DNA from: Treponema sp.
Lineage (GTDB): Bacteria > Spirochaetota > Spirochaetia > Treponematales > Treponemataceae
Reading direction: 5' to 3'
Length of the DNA: 40,885 bases
NCBI GenBank assembly: GCA_012520945.1
Contig: JAAYNH010000062.1
Location: 1-40,885 of the forward strand
Positions 24,806 to 32,833 of the stretch are shown here, one piece after another. Numbering within the stretch: the first letter of the stretch is position 1; every line of letters begins with the position of its first letter. The position numbers and the translations under genes are program-made. The notes beneath the pieces were generated by a model. That model ran no database searches and was not told the origin of the DNA. It saw only the letters and a program-made list of their open reading frames with translations.

Positions 24806-24865
24806 GCAACTTCATAGAAAAACAATATTGAACAAACAAAATGCGTTTCTGTGAGTTGCTTTATT
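24806..24865 (+). terminator. Hairpin between the convergent murA and J-domain genes
   Basis: GCAACT (24806-24811) pairs with AGTTGC (24854-24859), with further imperfect pairing of CATAGAAA with TTTCTGTG, followed by TTTATT. It probably ends murA transcription; bidirectional use is possible. Confidence 0.45.
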
Positions 24866-24883
24866 CAAATAATATATGTATAA

Positions 24884-25642
24884 CTACGCATCGGAAAAAT
24901 TAGTTTTTATGCCCATAGCTGCACTCACCTTTTCATATGCTTTTTGAATACGCAAAAATGCTTCACTTGCTATTTTCTTTTGTTCATTTGACAATCCTTT
25001 AAGAACATCAGGATGATAAATACGCACTAATTGCCTGTATGCATTTTTTACGGTTTTTGCACTATCTTCTTTTTTCACACCCAAAATCATATATGCATTC
25101 GATAATTCATCGCTTATATGCGAAAAATTTAATAATTCAGCTAAATATACGGAAGGTGGATTTCCTATACGAAAATCCCAGCCAAATTCTAATGCTGAAA
25201 AAAGAGTAAATACTAATTCCAAAATTTCAGTGTTTTTATTTTGTGATAATTTTGCAGCCAAGCATTCTGTGAGCAAATCATTGTTTTTATTCTTTGCCTT
25301 CAAGGCTGCATCACAAAAAAAATACCAATCAAAAATAATTTTTTTTCCAAAAACAGCTTGTATCTGCCTATTCGTATTACTTACCGTTCCTGAAAGATTC
25401 ATAGCAATAGCACACATCAAAAGTGCACCGTCAAAAGGTTCTTTACTTAATTTTTCCTTATAACCGAAAGGATTTTGTAAAACATCGATTAAATGCTTTT
25501 GTTCTTTTTTATCATCAATTAATCTTTGAATAAAAAAACCCAACATTACGCCACATAATAAACCCCAAATACCTGCAAAACTTCCAATAATACAAAATAA
25601 GAGAAAAAAAATATTATCTTTTATCCAATTAAAAAACTTCAA
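24884..25642 (-). CDS. Membrane-anchored J-domain protein (DjlA-like)
   Basis: A 252-aa DnaK co-chaperone candidate. The N-terminal region has a strongly hydrophobic hairpin with glycines (about residues 10-40), like the DjlA membrane anchor. The middle is all-helical and TerB-like (about 65-185). The C-terminal ~60 residues are a J domain, AYMILGVKKEDSAKTVKNAY...IYHPDVL, with intact HPD. The order anchor-TerB-J is that of DjlA. It is the last gene of the trio with the two LptF/G-like membrane proteins, two bases after its neighbour, suggesting chaperone help to that system. Precise client unknown. Confidence 0.85.
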   Translation of the reverse strand: MKFFNWIKDNIFFLLFCIIGSFAGIWGLLCGVMLGFFIQRLIDDKKEQKHLIDVLQNPFGYKEKLSKEPFDGALLMCAIAMNLSGTVSNTNRQIQAVFGKKIIFDWYFFCDAALKAKNKNNDLLTECLAAKLSQNKNTEILELVFTLFSALEFGWDFRIGNPPSVYLAELLNFSHISDELSNAYMILGVKKEDSAKTVKNAYRQLVRIYHPDVLKGLSNEQKKIASEAFLRIQKAYEKVSAAMGIKTNFSDA

Positions 25643-25644
25643 TT

Positions 25645-27453
25645 TTAATTACCCGGCAGTGCCATAAAAGTAATTGAGAGTACTATAATTAATAAAATAT
25701 AAACAAATGCAGTGACAGGCAAAGCAATTCCTCCCATAATATTAATTAGGCCATAATTTAATAATCTTTGTAAAAAAGAAAGAAGCTCCAAGCACAAAAA
25801 TATTACTATGGAAAAAATAGGCAAACTAAATAACCACTTAAATTTAAACATTACTCCTTCCGGTATCCTGTAATTCCAAGCAAGAATAGCAATGTAAAGA
25901 ATTACACATAAAATTAAAAGAGGCCACATTAATCTACTCATTAATGTTTGCAAATGAACTTCAGTTGAATATCCATATTTTGAACAATCTTTTGAAAAAC
26001 TAATCAAAGAAGCTAATGTCATATGTTCTGCTCCTTTTGCCGCAGAACATAAAATTAAAAAATCATTATATGGCATATTAAAAACAAAAGTTGAAACTTT
26101 TTTTTTATTTAATTCATTATTTGCAAAGGCAAAAGTAGGAACTATTTTTACGCCTTCAGCATTTCTGTCTACACATTCCAACAATGCCACAGGAATGCAA
26201 TCACTTTTTTTAACATTTGAAAGCCACGATAATTCATTTCCAAAATTTGAAAAAGAAATAGCGGAAACTTTTGCATATGGCACAGAAAATGATTTTTGGA
26301 AAGCTCCCTGTAAGTCATAAGAATATACGGAAAGTCCTCGCAAATATAAATATAGACTACCAGCTTTTTCCATGACCGTAACACCTTTTGCAAAAATAAC
26401 ATCTTTTCCACCGCTTTCGTTTTTTTGTGTAAAATAAACGTTACCATATTGTTCAAATGCTTGCAAATCCGTTGTTTCATCAATATAAAAAAACTGATTT
26501 TCTAATCGTTCTCTACTTACTTCATAATAACGCAAAATATCGGAATCTGAAGGGAACCTCTCTTTTAAATTTTTAAATAAATAATATGCCTTCTCAACTT
26601 CTCCGCGCAACAACGCCACATAACCGGCTCTTTTTTGTGCATAAGTTTCCGTTTGTAACTTATCTATTTCGTAATTAGTTTCGTTCAATTTATTCCAAGC
26701 ATCCGAAGCAATTTGTTTTGCAACGCTCTTATTTGTATCATTTTCGTCCGTCGCATTCATCACTAATGTAGCATAATAATGTGCATCAAAAAAATTTTGT
26801 TTTTCAAATGCATTTTTTGCAGCATTCATAAAAGTATACACATTATTCTTTTGTTCCAAATCAAGCAACTCTGTTTTTTTAACAATTGCTTTATTTTTGA
26901 CCGCTTCTTCTTTTTGTTTTTTGCAAAAATATATTATATCATTGAGTATTACAACTTCTTCAGCATTTGGATTCATTTTTATGGCATAAATACTATATAA
27001 AATAGCAGCATCGTGGCGATTATTTTCACTTGCGTCTTTTGCTAATTCTACATATTCATAAAATTTTCTTTGAGAATCTAAAACACGTTGTTGTCGTTTT
27101 ACTAACAACGGAGTTATCCATTCATTACTTATAAAAATTAATGCAACACAGAAAACTGCAACTAAAAAAACGCCTTTTACATATGTCATTCGTAAAAGAG
27201 AAAATTTTGTAACATTATCTTTTGAAAATCTTCCAAATGCCCATGCAAATCCTACTATTATTCCTCCAATTAAGAGACTGGGTAAAATTTCTAAAAAAAG
27301 TTGAATATATTTAAAAAAAACAAAACTAAATGACAATGTTTCTTTTTGGATATTATACGTGAAAATTAAACCATGAATTTCTACACCTACAAAGGCAATC
27401 AAAAGATAAACGATTAAAACAATAAAAACATGCTTAAAAATTTTCATAAGCAT
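25645..27453 (-). CDS. Probable LptF/LptG-type (YjgP/YjgQ) permease with TPR-like insert
   Basis: The 602-aa protein has three N-terminal helices (about 8-28, 50-74, 92-112), a large periplasmic part and three C-terminal helices, the LptF/G topology. Family-like features include FLEILPSLLIGGIIVGFAWAF, NEWITPLLVKRQQ after helix 3, a beta-jellyroll-like stretch (DVIFAKGVTVMEKAGSLYLY, PYAKVSAISF), and YSTEVHLQTLMSRLMWPLLI leading into the last helices. Unusually, about 200 helical residues (120-330) with repeat features such as AAILYSIYAIKMNPNA interrupt the periplasmic part. Start overlaps the upstream gene by 20 bases; an ATG two codons later is also possible. Cargo (an envelope lipid or glycolipid) is inferred. 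Confidence 0.6.
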   Translation of the reverse strand: MLMKIFKHVFIVLIVYLLIAFVGVEIHGLIFTYNIQKETLSFSFVFFKYIQLFLEILPSLLIGGIIVGFAWAFGRFSKDNVTKFSLLRMTYVKGVFLVAVFCVALIFISNEWITPLLVKRQQRVLDSQRKFYEYVELAKDASENNRHDAAILYSIYAIKMNPNAEEVVILNDIIYFCKKQKEEAVKNKAIVKKTELLDLEQKNNVYTFMNAAKNAFEKQNFFDAHYYATLVMNATDENDTNKSVAKQIASDAWNKLNETNYEIDKLQTETYAQKRAGYVALLRGEVEKAYYLFKNLKERFPSDSDILRYYEVSRERLENQFFYIDETTDLQAFEQYGNVYFTQKNESGGKDVIFAKGVTVMEKAGSLYLYLRGLSVYSYDLQGAFQKSFSVPYAKVSAISFSNFGNELSWLSNVKKSDCIPVALLECVDRNAEGVKIVPTFAFANNELNKKKVSTFVFNMPYNDFLILCSAAKGAEHMTLASLISFSKDCSKYGYSTEVHLQTLMSRLMWPLLILCVILYIAILAWNYRIPEGVMFKFKWLFSLPIFSIVIFLCLELLSFLQRLLNYGLINIMGGIALPVTAFVYILLIIVLSITFMALPGN

Positions 27454-28357
27454 TTCCCGAATTTCTTCTTTTTTTACGAATTAAACCTATCATTCCCAAA
27501 ACAATAAAAATTAACCCCAAAAAACCATTGATAACAAATGGCAAAAAATTTTTTGACTGTGAAAAAACAAAGTTTTTCCTAATTAAATATTCTTGAAAAG
27601 GATTAAGTAAATCTGAAAATACAATATGTACATTAAAAAATATTATCGTTAAAAAGAAAAAACATACAAGAAAAACATTGAGCAGTTTCCACGATGTGAA
27701 AAACTGAAAACCAATCAATAAAGAAAAAACAAAACCGAGTAATATTACAAGAAAATAAGATGACAAACTTTCGGTAATTAATTCTTTAATTAAGTTGTAA
27801 AATTTATAAAAGCTATTATACATATGTTTTGTAAAAGCGGATATTCTTAAAGAAGGTTTAATTAATGGATCTACAATATCATTTTCGTTCACATAAACTG
27901 AATTATTTTTATCTTCTTGTTCATCGATAAATAAAACAGAATTTTCAGCATAATAATACAATCCGTCATCTATATTTCTAAAATATCCGCTAGATAACTC
28001 TCTTTCTAACTTTGGTACGGGAAAAAGATTTTGTGTCTGTTTTTGTATATTATAAACAAAAGGTAAAAAAACCGACCATGATGCAAGAGAAATTAAAAAA
28101 TATAGTAAATAAGCTAAAAAATAAGAAAATCCTGTTTTTATTAAATAAAAAACCATAAATAAACATGCTATAATTATGGCATATGGCATTGAAACAATTA
28201 AACCGCGAAAAAAAAGATCGCCAAAAACAAGATGAGAATTTGTTCCTGAATTCAATGCTACCGCTTCAAAATATAAAGCATATGTGATGGCCCCGAAAAT
28301 TACAAAAATAATGCAAAATACAAAAAAAACAATGGGCACAAGCCATGAGCATTTCAT
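27434..28357 (-). CDS. Membrane protein with 3+3 helix layout, probable LptF/G-like partner
   Basis: A 307-aa protein with three N-terminal helices (about 7-29, 50-74, 78-100), a ~100-residue extracytoplasmic segment (ELSSGYFRNIDDGLYYYAENS onwards) and three C-terminal helices ending in INGFLGLIFIVLGMIGLIRKK. This layout and its coupling (20-base overlap) to the LptG-like gene suggest it is the partner subunit of a two-permease complex. Sequence motifs alone are not enough to prove the family. The ATG follows a promoter by only a few bases, so the operon mRNA may be leaderless. Confidence 0.5.
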   Translation of the reverse strand: MKCSWLVPIVFFVFCIIFVIFGAITYALYFEAVALNSGTNSHLVFGDLFFRGLIVSMPYAIIIACLFMVFYLIKTGFSYFLAYLLYFLISLASWSVFLPFVYNIQKQTQNLFPVPKLERELSSGYFRNIDDGLYYYAENSVLFIDEQEDKNNSVYVNENDIVDPLIKPSLRISAFTKHMYNSFYKFYNLIKELITESLSSYFLVILLGFVFSLLIGFQFFTSWKLLNVFLVCFFFLTIIFFNVHIVFSDLLNPFQEYLIRKNFVFSQSKNFLPFVINGFLGLIFIVLGMIGLIRKKRRNSGNAYENF

Positions 28358-28366
28358 ATCGCATAA

Positions 28367-28395
28367 ATAATATCACGAATCATAATCAAAAACAA
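28367..28395 (-). promoter_or_regulatory. Promoter of the LptF/G-like operon
   Basis: On the minus strand TTGTTT (28395-28390), a 17-base spacer ending TGa and TATTAT (28372-28367), an extended -10. The start would be about 28360, three bases before the ATG. Confidence 0.6.
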
Positions 28396-28422
28396 GTAAT
28401 TTTTTTCCGGTTGTTTTTCTGT

Positions 28423-28676
28423 TTATTCACACAAGTTTTCCACAAGTTTTACAAATCAATAATTTGATAAAAAAATCTTTCGATGTAAAATTATTAGATT
28501 GAATATATTATTTGTATTACAAATTTTTTCTATTTTTATCTAATTTCTTGTATTACAACAAATTACACTCTTGTATATCTACGAATGTATAGCATTGACA
28601 TGGTCAATTTTAAGTTATATAAGAAAATAGAAAAAGTCATCAAAAACAACTTCAAGTTTTCCACAGTTTTTACACA
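28423..28676. other. Intergenic region with DnaA-box-like words and an inverted repeat
   Basis: The 382-base gap 28358-28739 has no gene. It holds TTATTCACA (28423-28431, a perfect TTATNCACA box), TTTTCCACA (28436-28444 and 28657-28665) and TTTTACACA (28668-28676), all on the same strand, at both ends of an extremely A/T-rich stretch. CACAAGTTTT is repeated at 28430 and 28441. A perfect inverted repeat ATTGAC-atg-GTCAAT lies at 28594-28608. A plus-strand promoter (TTGACA 28595-28600, TATAAG 28618-28623) overlaps it. The layout recalls a DnaA-binding or origin-like site, but no dnaA, dnaN or gyrB gene is near. Confidence 0.4.
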
Positions 28677-28677
28677 T

Positions 28678-28703
28678 AAAAAAAACAGCCTTTTTCAAGA
28701 CTG
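28678..28703 (-). terminator. Rho-independent terminator of the STAS gene
   Basis: Minus-strand CAGTCTT (28703-28697), loop GAAA, AAGGCTG (28692-28686) with one G-U pair, followed by eight T. It lies about 37 bases after the STAS stop. Confidence 0.8.
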
Positions 28704-28739
28704 CTTTACAAAATATTACTTAATCTATTGTTTTTTGCT

Positions 28740-29297
28740 TTAACCTAGGAAAACTTGGCCTTGTGTATCTATTGCCAAAATTGTCTTGCATTCCGAACAT
28801 CTAAAACGCCCTGATTTTACGGCTTTAAGTTTTTTTACACAAACAGGACATGTAAAAATTTTCGGGAAAATTCCGCCTACAGTTGGTACATCACGCCTAA
28901 AGAATTGCTTTGCTTCTTCAATTGAATCTTTTATATTAAAAAATTGTGAAAATCCTAAAAGCTGAAAAACTTCGAAAACTTTTGGCTGAATTTCCAAAAG
29001 TACAACATCACCCCCTTTAGGTTTTACCATCTTTAAAAAAGCAGTAAACGACCCAATACCTGTTGATGAAACGTAATTAAGAGCACCGCAATTGAAAATT
29101 AAATTAACAAACCCTGCTTCAACAACTTTTGTTACACGTTTTTGAAAAAAACTCGAATTATATGTATCTATATAACCGTTTAAATACAAAATGATACAGT
29201 TGTCAATAGTGTTAACCATATCACGTTCGAGGTTAATTTTTAGGCTGTCATCTTTTTCGTCATCAAAACCGGGCACCAGTTTATTGTTATTACTCAT
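28740..29297 (-). CDS. STAS-domain (anti-sigma antagonist type) protein with C-terminal zinc ribbon
   Basis: About 185 aa. Residues ~20-135 form a STAS domain of the SpoIIAA type (NCIILYLNGYIDTYNSSFF, then LNYVSSTGIGSFTAFL, with the conserved Ser of the SSTG phosphorylation site). The last ~45 residues are a zinc ribbon with CPVC and CSEC (TCPVCVKKLKAVKSGRFRC). I chose ATG 29297 because GGGGA lies just ahead; 13 more residues are possible upstream. No kinase or sigma-factor gene is adjacent. A link to a partner-switching signalling system is expected from the STAS Ser, while the ribbon may bind nucleic acid or protein. Own promoter (29351-29380) and terminator. Confidence 0.85.
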   Translation of the reverse strand: MSNNNKLVPGFDDEKDDSLKINLERDMVNTIDNCIILYLNGYIDTYNSSFFQKRVTKVVEAGFVNLIFNCGALNYVSSTGIGSFTAFLKMVKPKGGDVVLLEIQPKVFEVFQLLGFSQFFNIKDSIEEAKQFFRRDVPTVGGIFPKIFTCPVCVKKLKAVKSGRFRCSECKTILAIDTQGQVFLG

Positions 29298-29350
29298 TTT
29301 ATCCCCGCATATTTCTACTTTATAAATATTTAACAACAGATGTACATATA

Positions 29351-29380
29351 ATTATATACCAATTAATACCATTATGTCAA
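29351..29380 (-). promoter_or_regulatory. Promoter of the STAS gene
   Basis: On the minus strand TTGACA (29380-29375), an 18-base spacer and TATAAT (29356-29351). Both boxes are perfect matches. The leader is about 46 bases. Confidence 0.75.
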
Positions 29381-29398
29381 ATTTATTCAACAAAATGT

Positions 29399-30127
29399 CT
29401 AATTTTTTTTGTTCCGTTGCCAACCACCATCCATTGTAATTAAACTGCCGGAAAATTCTGAATTTTCCAACAAGTATATTACTGTTTTTGCCACAACTGT
29501 TCCGTCTATTAATTTTTTTTGTGGCATTTTCATCTTATATTTATCAATTTCATTTGCACTTAAACTTTCTATTTGTACTTGAGCCGGCAAAATAGCATTG
29601 CACGTTATCCCATTTTCTGTATATTTTGCTGCTACAGATTTCACAAGACTGCACAATCCTGTTTTTGCAGCGGCATATACAGGATTTGTTAAAAAACCGG
29701 AAATATTTTCAGTGCCTGTTCCACCAAAAACAATAATTCTACCAAAGTTTTTTTCAATCATTTTTGGCAAAGCGGCAGAAATAAGAACACCGGGCATGGT
29801 CAAATTTAAACTCACGTATTGATTCCATTGTTCTGCAGATGTCAAATGTAATTTTTGTTGAAAAAAAGGACCATAACACACAATTAGAATATCGGCATTT
29901 TTAACTTCTTCATAAATATTTGATGCACAAAGATTAGAAAAAAAGTCATTTTGATGAAAATCAAAGTTTTGTATAATTTGCTTTATATTCTGGCATTGCA
30001 TATCTTTAGAAAAGTGACGACCTTGAATAACAAGATTACATTTTGTTTTAGCTAACTCTTGCGTCACAAATTTACCGATGCCACCGGTGCCTCCAATAAT
30101 TACGGCTTTTTTTCCATCGAAACACAT
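29399..30127 (-). CDS. Short-chain dehydrogenase/reductase (FabG-like)
   Basis: A 242-aa SDR with nucleotide motif GGTGGIGKFV at the N-terminus, the downstream NADV-like ILIVCYGP, and YxxxK as YAAAK (active-site Tyr and Lys). The catalytic Ser normally 13 residues before the Tyr is replaced by Gly in VFGGTGTENISG, with Thr on both sides, so a Thr may stand in for it or catalysis is altered. The C-terminus GGSLITMDGGW-type end (SGSLITMDGGWQ) is typical. Substrate unknown. A -10 like TATACT (30140-30135) would give a leaderless mRNA. Confidence 0.85.
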   Translation of the reverse strand: MCFDGKKAVIIGGTGGIGKFVTQELAKTKCNLVIQGRHFSKDMQCQNIKQIIQNFDFHQNDFFSNLCASNIYEEVKNADILIVCYGPFFQQKLHLTSAEQWNQYVSLNLTMPGVLISAALPKMIEKNFGRIIVFGGTGTENISGFLTNPVYAAAKTGLCSLVKSVAAKYTENGITCNAILPAQVQIESLSANEIDKYKMKMPQKKLIDGTVVAKTVIYLLENSEFSGSLITMDGGWQRNKKN

Positions 30128-30173
30128 ATTAAATAGTATATCTTATATTTTAAATTAATGATATGCTTTTATT

Positions 30174-30911
30174 ATGAATGTGTTAGATTTTTGCATAATC
30201 CTTTGTAATCCTGAAGGAAGCCTAAATATTGGTTCAGTGTGTCGTGCAATGGCAAATATGGGTTTTTCAAACTTACGCATTATTGGAAAAAAAGAAAACT
30301 ACGATGAAAACAAAGTAAACACAATGGCTATTCATGCAACATCAATTTGGAGAAAAGCTCAGTTTTTCAATTCTATTCATGAAGCAACAAAAGATTGCAC
30401 TTTGGTAGCAGGAACAACACGCCGTCGCGGGAAAAAACGCAAAAACTGGCTTTTAACTGCAGACGAATTTGCAAAAAACTTCACAACAGAAAACAATGGA
30501 AAAATAGCCATAGTTTTTGGTAATGAACGCACCGGATTAACGGACGATGAACTTAACGAATGTACAATAGGTGTTACAATTCCCACAGACGATAATTTTC
30601 CTTCTCTAAATTTATCTCATGCGGTGCAAATTATTTGCTATGAATTGCACAAAAATTTAAAAAATTCCACGCCAAAAATATCACCGATTAATTTAGATAG
30701 ATTGGATAAACTTATTCAAAATATTACAAAAAATCAAAAAAAAATAGGCTTTTTTTCTCTTACAGGACGCAAAGATATGGAAAATTTTTGGCGTGGCATT
30801 TTTTCACGTACTTTTCTCACAGAAGGAGAAGCAAAATATATTGAAAATATATTTGCAAAAATTGCAGGACTCATATCAAAGCAGAAAAACGAATGTCCTG
30901 AGAATGAATAA
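30174..30911 (+). CDS. trmJ: SPOUT-class tRNA 2'-O-methyltransferase (TrmJ-like)
   Basis: Methylates the 2'-O of residue 32 in the anticodon loop of tRNAs if it is a true TrmJ. The 245-aa protein has the three SPOUT motifs: LNIGSVCRAMANMGF, VFGNERTGLTDDEL and IPTDDNFPSLNLSHAVQII, with a C-terminal helical tail of about 70 residues, as in TrmJ. The start (ATG 30174) lacks a ribosome site. It is divergent from the SDR gene by 46 bases, and its last 41 bases overlap the convergent sigma54-activator gene. The related family member TrmL is shorter, hence my preference for TrmJ. Confidence 0.82.
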   Translation: MNVLDFCIILCNPEGSLNIGSVCRAMANMGFSNLRIIGKKENYDENKVNTMAIHATSIWRKAQFFNSIHEATKDCTLVAGTTRRRGKKRKNWLLTADEFAKNFTTENNGKIAIVFGNERTGLTDDELNECTIGVTIPTDDNFPSLNLSHAVQIICYELHKNLKNSTPKISPINLDRLDKLIQNITKNQKKIGFFSLTGRKDMENFWRGIFSRTFLTEGEAKYIENIFAKIAGLISKQKNECPENE

Positions 30912-32019
30912 GTTCATCTTTGCTTAATACTACCGCTCTTGAAATAATATTATATAATTCGCGAACATTACCGGGAAAGTTATAGTTCATCAACTTTTTA
31001 ATTGCATATGTACAAAGAGATTTTTCACTTTGTTGCAAAAACATAGTTACAAAATTCGGCACATCTTCAAGACGCTCACGTAAAGGAGGAACGTAAAGCT
31101 CTAAAACTGAAATTCTATGAAACAAATCTGAACGAAACTTTTTTTCACGCATGGATTCACGCAAATCTACATTTGTTGCAAAAATCATTCTTGTGTCGGT
31201 TTCAATTTCTTTTGTAGAACCTACTTTATAAAACTTATTTTCCTCAATTACTTTCAAAAGCTTTGCCTGAATTTCCGATGGCATTTCCGCCACTTCATCC
31301 ATAAAAAAAGTTCCGCCATCGCACACTTCAAAATAACCTTTTTTTGAAACCGCTCCGGTGAAAGCACCGGGAACACTGCCGAAAAGTTCTGTTTCAGCAA
31401 TTGATGATTGTATATTTGCACAATTCAGTGCCATAAACTTATTTTTTTTACGCCCTGAAAGTTTATGTAAAAGATGAGCAATCATTGTTTTACCGGAACC
31501 GCTTTCACCATAAAGGAGAATAGGTAAGTCTGTTTTTGCATAAAGGGCAATATCATTTTTCAGTTTCATCATCAATGAACCTTGTCCTATAAAACCGCTT
31601 AGTTCTTTTGGTAGCTTATCTAGTGATAATAACGGTATTTTTGCTTTTTTCAATAATTTTTTTGCTTTATGTAAAAAAAACGCATCTGAGCAAGGAAACT
31701 CAAGATAATCATCAGCTCCGTTTTGCATTGCATCAACCGCAAAATAGGAGCCGGACAAAGAAGAAAGCACAAATACTTTTACATAAATATGTTTTTCACT
31801 TAGCGGTTTTATGATTATATTCTTCACTTCAGCAAATAAAGCAATGTCTACAATTAAAAATGCAGGGCTATTTTGAATTGTTTCTACACTAAAACTTGAT
31901 AGATAAACTTTTTCCAATGAAACATCAATTTGTTCAAGTCCTTTTATGCAATATTTCAGCATATCCTTGTTTTCAGAAAAAAACCACACGGTTTTTTTTA
32001 TCTTTCCACCTTTTTTCAT
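30871..32019 (-). CDS. Sigma-54 activator ATPase with pseudo-receiver and no DNA-binding domain
   Basis: About 382 aa. Residues ~10-120 look like a receiver fold (FLIVDIALF with an Asp at the phosphoacceptor strand), but the acidic pair after beta-1 is absent (WFFSENKD) and the usual Lys is replaced (LEFPCSD). Residues ~130-360 are an intact AAA+ enhancer-binding core: Walker A GESGSGKT, the sigma54 loop GAFTGA, Walker B FFMDEV and arginine-finger region FRSDLFHRI. The protein ends at RFSALI without a Fis-type helix-turn-helix. I chose ATG 32019 with AAGGAGAG ahead, eight bases after wecG ends. It is last in the ctpA operon and overlaps trmJ by 41 bases. Confidence 0.88.
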   Translation of the reverse strand: MKKGGKIKKTVWFFSENKDMLKYCIKGLEQIDVSLEKVYLSSFSVETIQNSPAFLIVDIALFAEVKNIIIKPLSEKHIYVKVFVLSSLSGSYFAVDAMQNGADDYLEFPCSDAFFLHKAKKLLKKAKIPLLSLDKLPKELSGFIGQGSLMMKLKNDIALYAKTDLPILLYGESGSGKTMIAHLLHKLSGRKKNKFMALNCANIQSSIAETELFGSVPGAFTGAVSKKGYFEVCDGGTFFMDEVAEMPSEIQAKLLKVIEENKFYKVGSTKEIETDTRMIFATNVDLRESMREKKFRSDLFHRISVLELYVPPLRERLEDVPNFVTMFLQQSEKSLCTYAIKKLMNYNFPGNVRELYNIISRAVVLSKDELIHSQDIRFSALI

Positions 32020-32074
32020 ACACTCTCTCCTTTTTTCCAAAAAAGCGGACACTTTTTTAAAACTCAAATAAAAT

Positions 32075-32833
32075 TTACGATATTATATTTGTAGATTTTT
32101 TACGGAATATTCTAAAAAATATTAATAAAATTTTATACCATATATATGGAAAAATTAAAAATATTTTTATGGGATTTTTTAAAATTTTTTGCCAAATTTC
32201 CAATCCTTTTTCAAACGTTTCTTGTGACACTCTTTTCTTTTGTTTAGCAAATATTTTAAAAATATCTTTATCATAAAGCATGATACTTGATGAAAATTGC
32301 TTTCTTCGTCGATATGCCCAACAATTTCCTGCATGAATTCCATTACTTATTAAAGTTAAACTTGGAGAGGCTTTATAAATTGCAGAAATTATATCTGTTT
32401 CAATGTTTTTAGGATAATATCCCACATAACGACCGACAATTTGTAGACCCGGAAAAGTTGCACGTAAATTACGTTCCGCTGTCATCAAAGTATCTTTACG
32501 ACCGCCTAAAAGATAAAGTGATTTATAATGTTTTTCTAGTGTGGCTAAAATTTGAATAATTGTAGGAAAAGGATTGTATCGAACAGGTTCGGGCAGTTTT
32601 AAGAATTTTGCACCTTTGACTATGCTTTTTGATGTTGGTAAAATTAAATCTGCATTTTTTAAGCAAGCCATAAATTCTTTGTTGCGTCTTGCTTTTAAAA
32701 TATCCCATATTGTAACAAAACAAATTTGTTTGGTTCCTTTTTTTTGTTCCATTTTTACAATTTCATCTGCCAAATCTTCTTGAGCAAAAATATCAACAGG
32801 TACACCTACTACGTTTATTCGCATTTTTGCCAT
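32075..32833 (-). CDS. WecG/TagA/CpsF-family protein with degenerate signature residues
   Basis: A 252-aa protein with the family scaffold: INVVGVPVDIF at the start, KSLYLLGGRKDTLMTAERNLRATFPGLQIVGRYVGYY in the middle and a helical C-terminus near the membrane (IFLIFPYIWYKILLIFF). However, the DG motif of the acceptor and catalytic pocket (usually aDGigv) reads LILPTSKSI (T67, S68), the Asn-containing N-terminal motif reads VTIWDI, and the PkQE signature is missing in SNGIHAGN. It may not be an active N-acetylmannosaminyl-type transferase. It overlaps rsmE by 19 bases and lies 55 bases before the sigma54 activator. Confidence 0.75.
   Translation of the reverse strand: MAKMRINVVGVPVDIFAQEDLADEIVKMEQKKGTKQICFVTIWDILKARRNKEFMACLKNADLILPTSKSIVKGAKFLKLPEPVRYNPFPTIIQILATLEKHYKSLYLLGGRKDTLMTAERNLRATFPGLQIVGRYVGYYPKNIETDIISAIYKASPSLTLISNGIHAGNCWAYRRRKQFSSSIMLYDKDIFKIFAKQKKRVSQETFEKGLEIWQKILKNPIKIFLIFPYIWYKILLIFFRIFRKKSTNIIS

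Noticed and set aside
28358-28739. Calling this gap the chromosomal origin oriC
   Set aside because: No dnaA, dnaN, gyrB or rpmH gene is near, three of four boxes are imperfect, and A/T-rich DNA makes such words by chance. Kept only as a candidate DnaA-binding region.
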